The notes under the pieces are model-generated. The model saw only the letters and a list, made by a program, of their open reading frames with translations. It did no database searches and had not been told where the DNA came from. A DNA stretch of 64,000 bases, from contig CM072869.1 of assembly GCA_036937835.1 (NCBI GenBank), forward strand, positions 24,443,001-24,507,000, in the 5' to 3' direction. Position numbers and translations under genes: made by a program. This stretch comes from Pampus argenteus (Eukaryota > Chordata > Actinopteri > Scombriformes > Stromateidae). Below, in pieces: positions 61,209-64,000 of the stretch. Every line of letters begins with the position of its first letter. Within the stretch, counting starts at the first letter, position 1.

Positions 61209-63607
61209 TTGTTGATGGCAAACATGGTTTTGATTGAAACTTTTGCTCCTTGTTTAAGAAAAACTGTAGTTGTCAGTTTTGGCCTGAGAGAAAGCTATAT
61301 TTACAAATGTTACAGTAAAAGCTGCAGGAAGCTCTCAGAAGTGAGTTTTTTGGTCCTAATCATTAGAAATCAGTTACTTGTTGATGGCAAACATGGTTTT
61401 CATTGAAAATATTGCTCCTTGTTTAAGAAAAACTGTAGTTGTCAGTTTTGGCCTGAGAGAAAGCTATTTTTACAAATGTTACAGTAAAAGCTGCAGGAAG
61501 CTCTCAGAATTGAGTTTTTTGGTCCTAATCATTAGAAATCAGTTACTTGTTGATGGCAAACATGGTTTTGATTGAAAATATTGCTCCTTGTTTAAGAAAA
61601 ACTGTAGTTGTCAGTTTTGGCCTTCTCTCGCTGAGAGAAAGCTATTTTTAAAATGTTACAGTAAAAGCTGCAGGAAGCTCTCAGAAGTGAGTTTTTTGCT
61701 CCTAATCATTAGAAATCAGTTACTTGTTGATGGCAAACATGGTTTTGATTGAAAATTTTGCTCCTTGTTTAAGAAAAACTGTAGTTGTCAGTTTTTGCCT
61801 GAGAGAAAGCTATATTTACAAATGTTACAGTAAAAGCTGCAGGAAGCTCTCAGAAGTGAGTTTTTTGGTCCTAATCATTAGAAATCAGTTACTTGTTGAT
61901 GGCAAACATGGTTTTCATTGAAAATATTGCTCCTTGTTTAAGAAAAACTGTAGTTGTCAGTTTTGGCCTGAGAGAAAGCTATTTTTACAAATGTTACTGT
62001 AAAAGCTGCAGGAAGCTCTCAGAATTGAGTTTTTTGGTCCTAATCATTAGAAATCAGTTACTTGTTGATGGCAAACATGGTTTTGATTGAAAATATTGCT
62101 CCTTGTTTAAGAAAAACTGTAGTTGTCAGTTTTGGCCTTCTCTCGCTGAGAGAAAGCTATTTTTAAAATGTTACAGTAAAAGCTGCAGGAAGCTCTCAGA
62201 AGTGAGTTTTTCGGTCCTAATCATTAGAAATCAGTTACTTGTTGATGGCAAACATGGTTTTGATTGAAAATATTGCTCCTTGTTTAAGAAAAACTGTAGT
62301 TGTCAGTTTTGGCCTGAGAGAAAGCTATTTTTTACAAATGTTACAGTAAAAGCTGCAGGAAGCTCTCAGAAGTGAGTTTTTTGGTCCTAATCATTAGAAA
62401 TCAGTTACTTGTTGATGGCAAACATGGTTTTCATTGAAAATATTGCTCCTTGTTTAAGAAAAACTGTAGTTGTCAGTTTTGGCCTGAGAGAAAGCTATTT
62501 TTACAAATGTTACAGTAAAAGCTGCAGGAAGCTCTCAGAATTGAGTTTTTTGGTCCTAATCATTAGAAATCAGTTACTTGTTGATGGCAAACATGGTTTT
62601 GATTGAAAATATTGCTCCTTGTTTAAGAAAAACTGTAGTTGTCAGTTTTGGCCTTCTCTCGCTGAGAGAAAGCTATTTTTAAAATGTTACAGTAAAAGCT
62701 GCAGGAAGCTCTCAGAAGTGAGTTTTTTGCTCCTAATCATTAGAAATCAGTTACTTGTTGATGGCAAACATGGTTTTGATTGAAAATTTTGCTCCTTGTT
62801 TAAGAAAAACTGTAGTTGTCAGTTTTGGCCTGAGAGAAAGCTATATTTACAAATGTTACAGTAAAAGCTGCAGGAAGCTCTCAGAAGTGAGTTTTTTGGT
62901 CCTAATCATTAGAAATCAGTTACTTGTTGATGGCAAACATGGTTTTCATTGAAAATATTGCTCTTTGTTTAAGAAAAACTGTAGTTGTCAGTTTTGGCCT
63001 GAGAGAAAGCTATTTTTACAAATGTTACAGTAAAAGCTGCAGGAAGCTCTCAGAATTGAGTTTTTTGGTCCTAATCATTAGAAATCAGTTACTTGTTGAT
63101 GGCAAACATGGTTTTGATTGAAAATATTGCTCCTTGTTTAAGAAAAACTGTAGTTGTCAGTTTTGGCCTTCTCTCGCTGAGAGAAAGCTATTTTTAAAAT
63201 GTTACAGTAAAAGCTGCAGGAAGCTCTCAGAAGTGAGTTTTTTGCTCCTAATCATTAGAAATCAGTTACTTGTTGATGGCAAACATGGTTTTGATTGAAA
63301 ATTTTGCTCCTTGTTTAAGAAAAACTGTAGTTGTCAGTTTTGGCCTGAGAGAAAGCTATATTTACAAATGTTACAGTAAAAGCTGCAGGAAGCTCTCAGA
63401 AGTGAGTTTTTTGGTCCTAATCATTAGAAATCAGTTACTTGTTGATGGCAAACATGGTTTTCATTGAAAATATTGCTCCTTGTTTAAGAAAAACTGTAGT
63501 TGTCAGTTTTGGCCTGAGAGAAAGCTATTTTTACAAATGTTACAGTAAAAGCTGCAGGAAGCTCTCAGAATTGAGTTTTTTGGTCCTAATCATTAGAAAT
63601 CAGTTAC
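61209..63607 (+). repeat. 515-bp trimer HOR array (about 4.7 units)
   Basis: The order is 'gaaaattttgc/ctatattt' (169), 'tttcattg/aattgag' (169), 177-bp hairpin monomer. Units start at 61209, 61724, about 62240, 62755 and 63270. The third unit has a 170-bp first monomer of another class, making a 516-bp step. The same trimer occurs at 3442-3956 and 26762-27276. Confidence 0.85.
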
Positions 63608-64000
63608 TTGTTGATGGCAAACATGGTTTTGATTGAAAATATTGCTCCTCGTTTAAGAAAAACTGTAGTTGTCAGTTTTGGCTTGAGAGAAAGCTATTTT
63701 TACAAATGTTACAGTAAAAGCTGCAGGAAGCTCTCAGAAGTGAGTTTTTTGCTCCTAATCATTAGAAATCAGTTACTTGTTGATGGCAAACATGGTTTTG
63801 ATTGAAAATATTGCTCCTTGTTTAAGAAAAACTGTAGTTGTCAGTTTTGGCCTTCTCTCGCTGAGAGAAAGCTATTTTTAAAATGTTACAGTAAAAGCTG
63901 CAGGAAGCTCTCAGAAGTGAGTTTTTCGGTCCTAATCATTAGAAATCAGTTACTTGTTGATGGCAAACATGGTTTTGATTGAAAATATTGCTCCTTGTTT

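Larger units (their letters stand above)
32166..64000 (+). repeat. Satellite array, right arm (about 186 monomers)
   Basis: The same satellite, in the same orientation and monomer phase, resumes directly after the LINE. The left arm ends in 'acagtaaaa' and this arm starts 'aaaagctgcagg', so one monomer is split by the insertion. I read the arm through to the window end and saw no second interruption. The stretch 40000-42400, which lacks ORFs, is still satellite: it is rich in 170- and 177-bp monomers whose frame does not stay open. Variant classes are the same as in the left arm, but the local orders differ, with several distinct HOR neighbourhoods at 38.4-40.5, 41.0-43.5, 46.7-49.8, 49.4-51.5, 51.1-54.5, 57.3-60.4 and 61.2-63.6 kb. 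The array runs off the window. Confidence 0.97.

Noticed and set aside
27..63805. About 170 plus-strand ORFs of 65 codons with nearly identical products
   Set aside because: They are the same stretch of the satellite monomer read in each unit, starting in one monomer and ending in the next. The monomer length is not a multiple of three, single-base length variants close the frame freely, and the changes show no sign of protein constraint. They are not genes.
1..64000. CENP-B-box-like motif in the monomer
   Set aside because: I looked for a TTCG...CGGG pattern. The commonest monomer has no CpG at all, and the 'ttcgg' of one class lacks the second half.
32166..64000. Second mobile element or host gene in the right arm, especially 40.0-42.4 kb
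   Set aside because: Reading through shows only satellite monomers. The lack of ORFs there comes from 170-, 171- and 177-bp units.

Overview
This window is almost entirely a tandem satellite array interrupted by one non-LTR retrotransposon. The organism is most likely a teleost fish. The evidence is an L2-clade LINE with an apurinic-like endonuclease, a YADD reverse transcriptase, an ORF1 esterase remnant, and a 3' end carrying the 'ctatataaataaaat' plus short-tandem-repeat tail familiar from fish L2 elements. No host gene, tRNA, rRNA or bacterial-type feature was seen.

Layout. Positions 1-28250 and 32166-64000 are one head-to-tail satellite, always in the same orientation, about 350 monomers in total. 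The basic monomer is 169 bp, about 34% G+C by hand count, has no CpG in its commonest form, and carries a PstI site (CTGCAG). Length variants of 168, 170, 171 and 177 bp are interspersed. The 177-bp form carries a 9-bp insertion that makes a perfect short hairpin. The variants recur in fixed orders, so the array has a higher-order repeat (HOR) structure. Repeat periods seen directly include 515, 517, 677, 684, 852, 1015, 1021/1022, 1031, 1529, 1554, 1706, 3608 and 4970 bp, plus block homology 18 kb apart. A ~170-bp AT-rich monomer in HORs is typical of centromeric or pericentromeric DNA, but centromere function is an inference.

Positions 28251-32165 hold a 5'-truncated LINE on the minus strand, inserted without disturbing monomer phase (4-bp AAAA at both edges). 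In element order it contains the last ~34 codons of ORF1 (esterase C-terminus, ending in TGA), an uninterrupted 1009-codon ORF2 (endonuclease, reverse transcriptase, C-terminal region), a ~640-bp 3' UTR with GATA and GA simple repeats, a short hairpin, and a (TTTGA)n tail. No other copy of the element occurs in the window, although neighbouring HOR blocks are repeated many times. The insertion therefore looks younger than the local amplification.

The most interesting points are the HOR architecture with its hairpin-bearing monomer class, the CpG-decay pattern that partly defines the variants, and the LINE's ORF2. ORF2 has no in-frame AUG before residue 301 and lies in the same frame as the ORF1 remnant. 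I found no evidence for an entirely new biological system.
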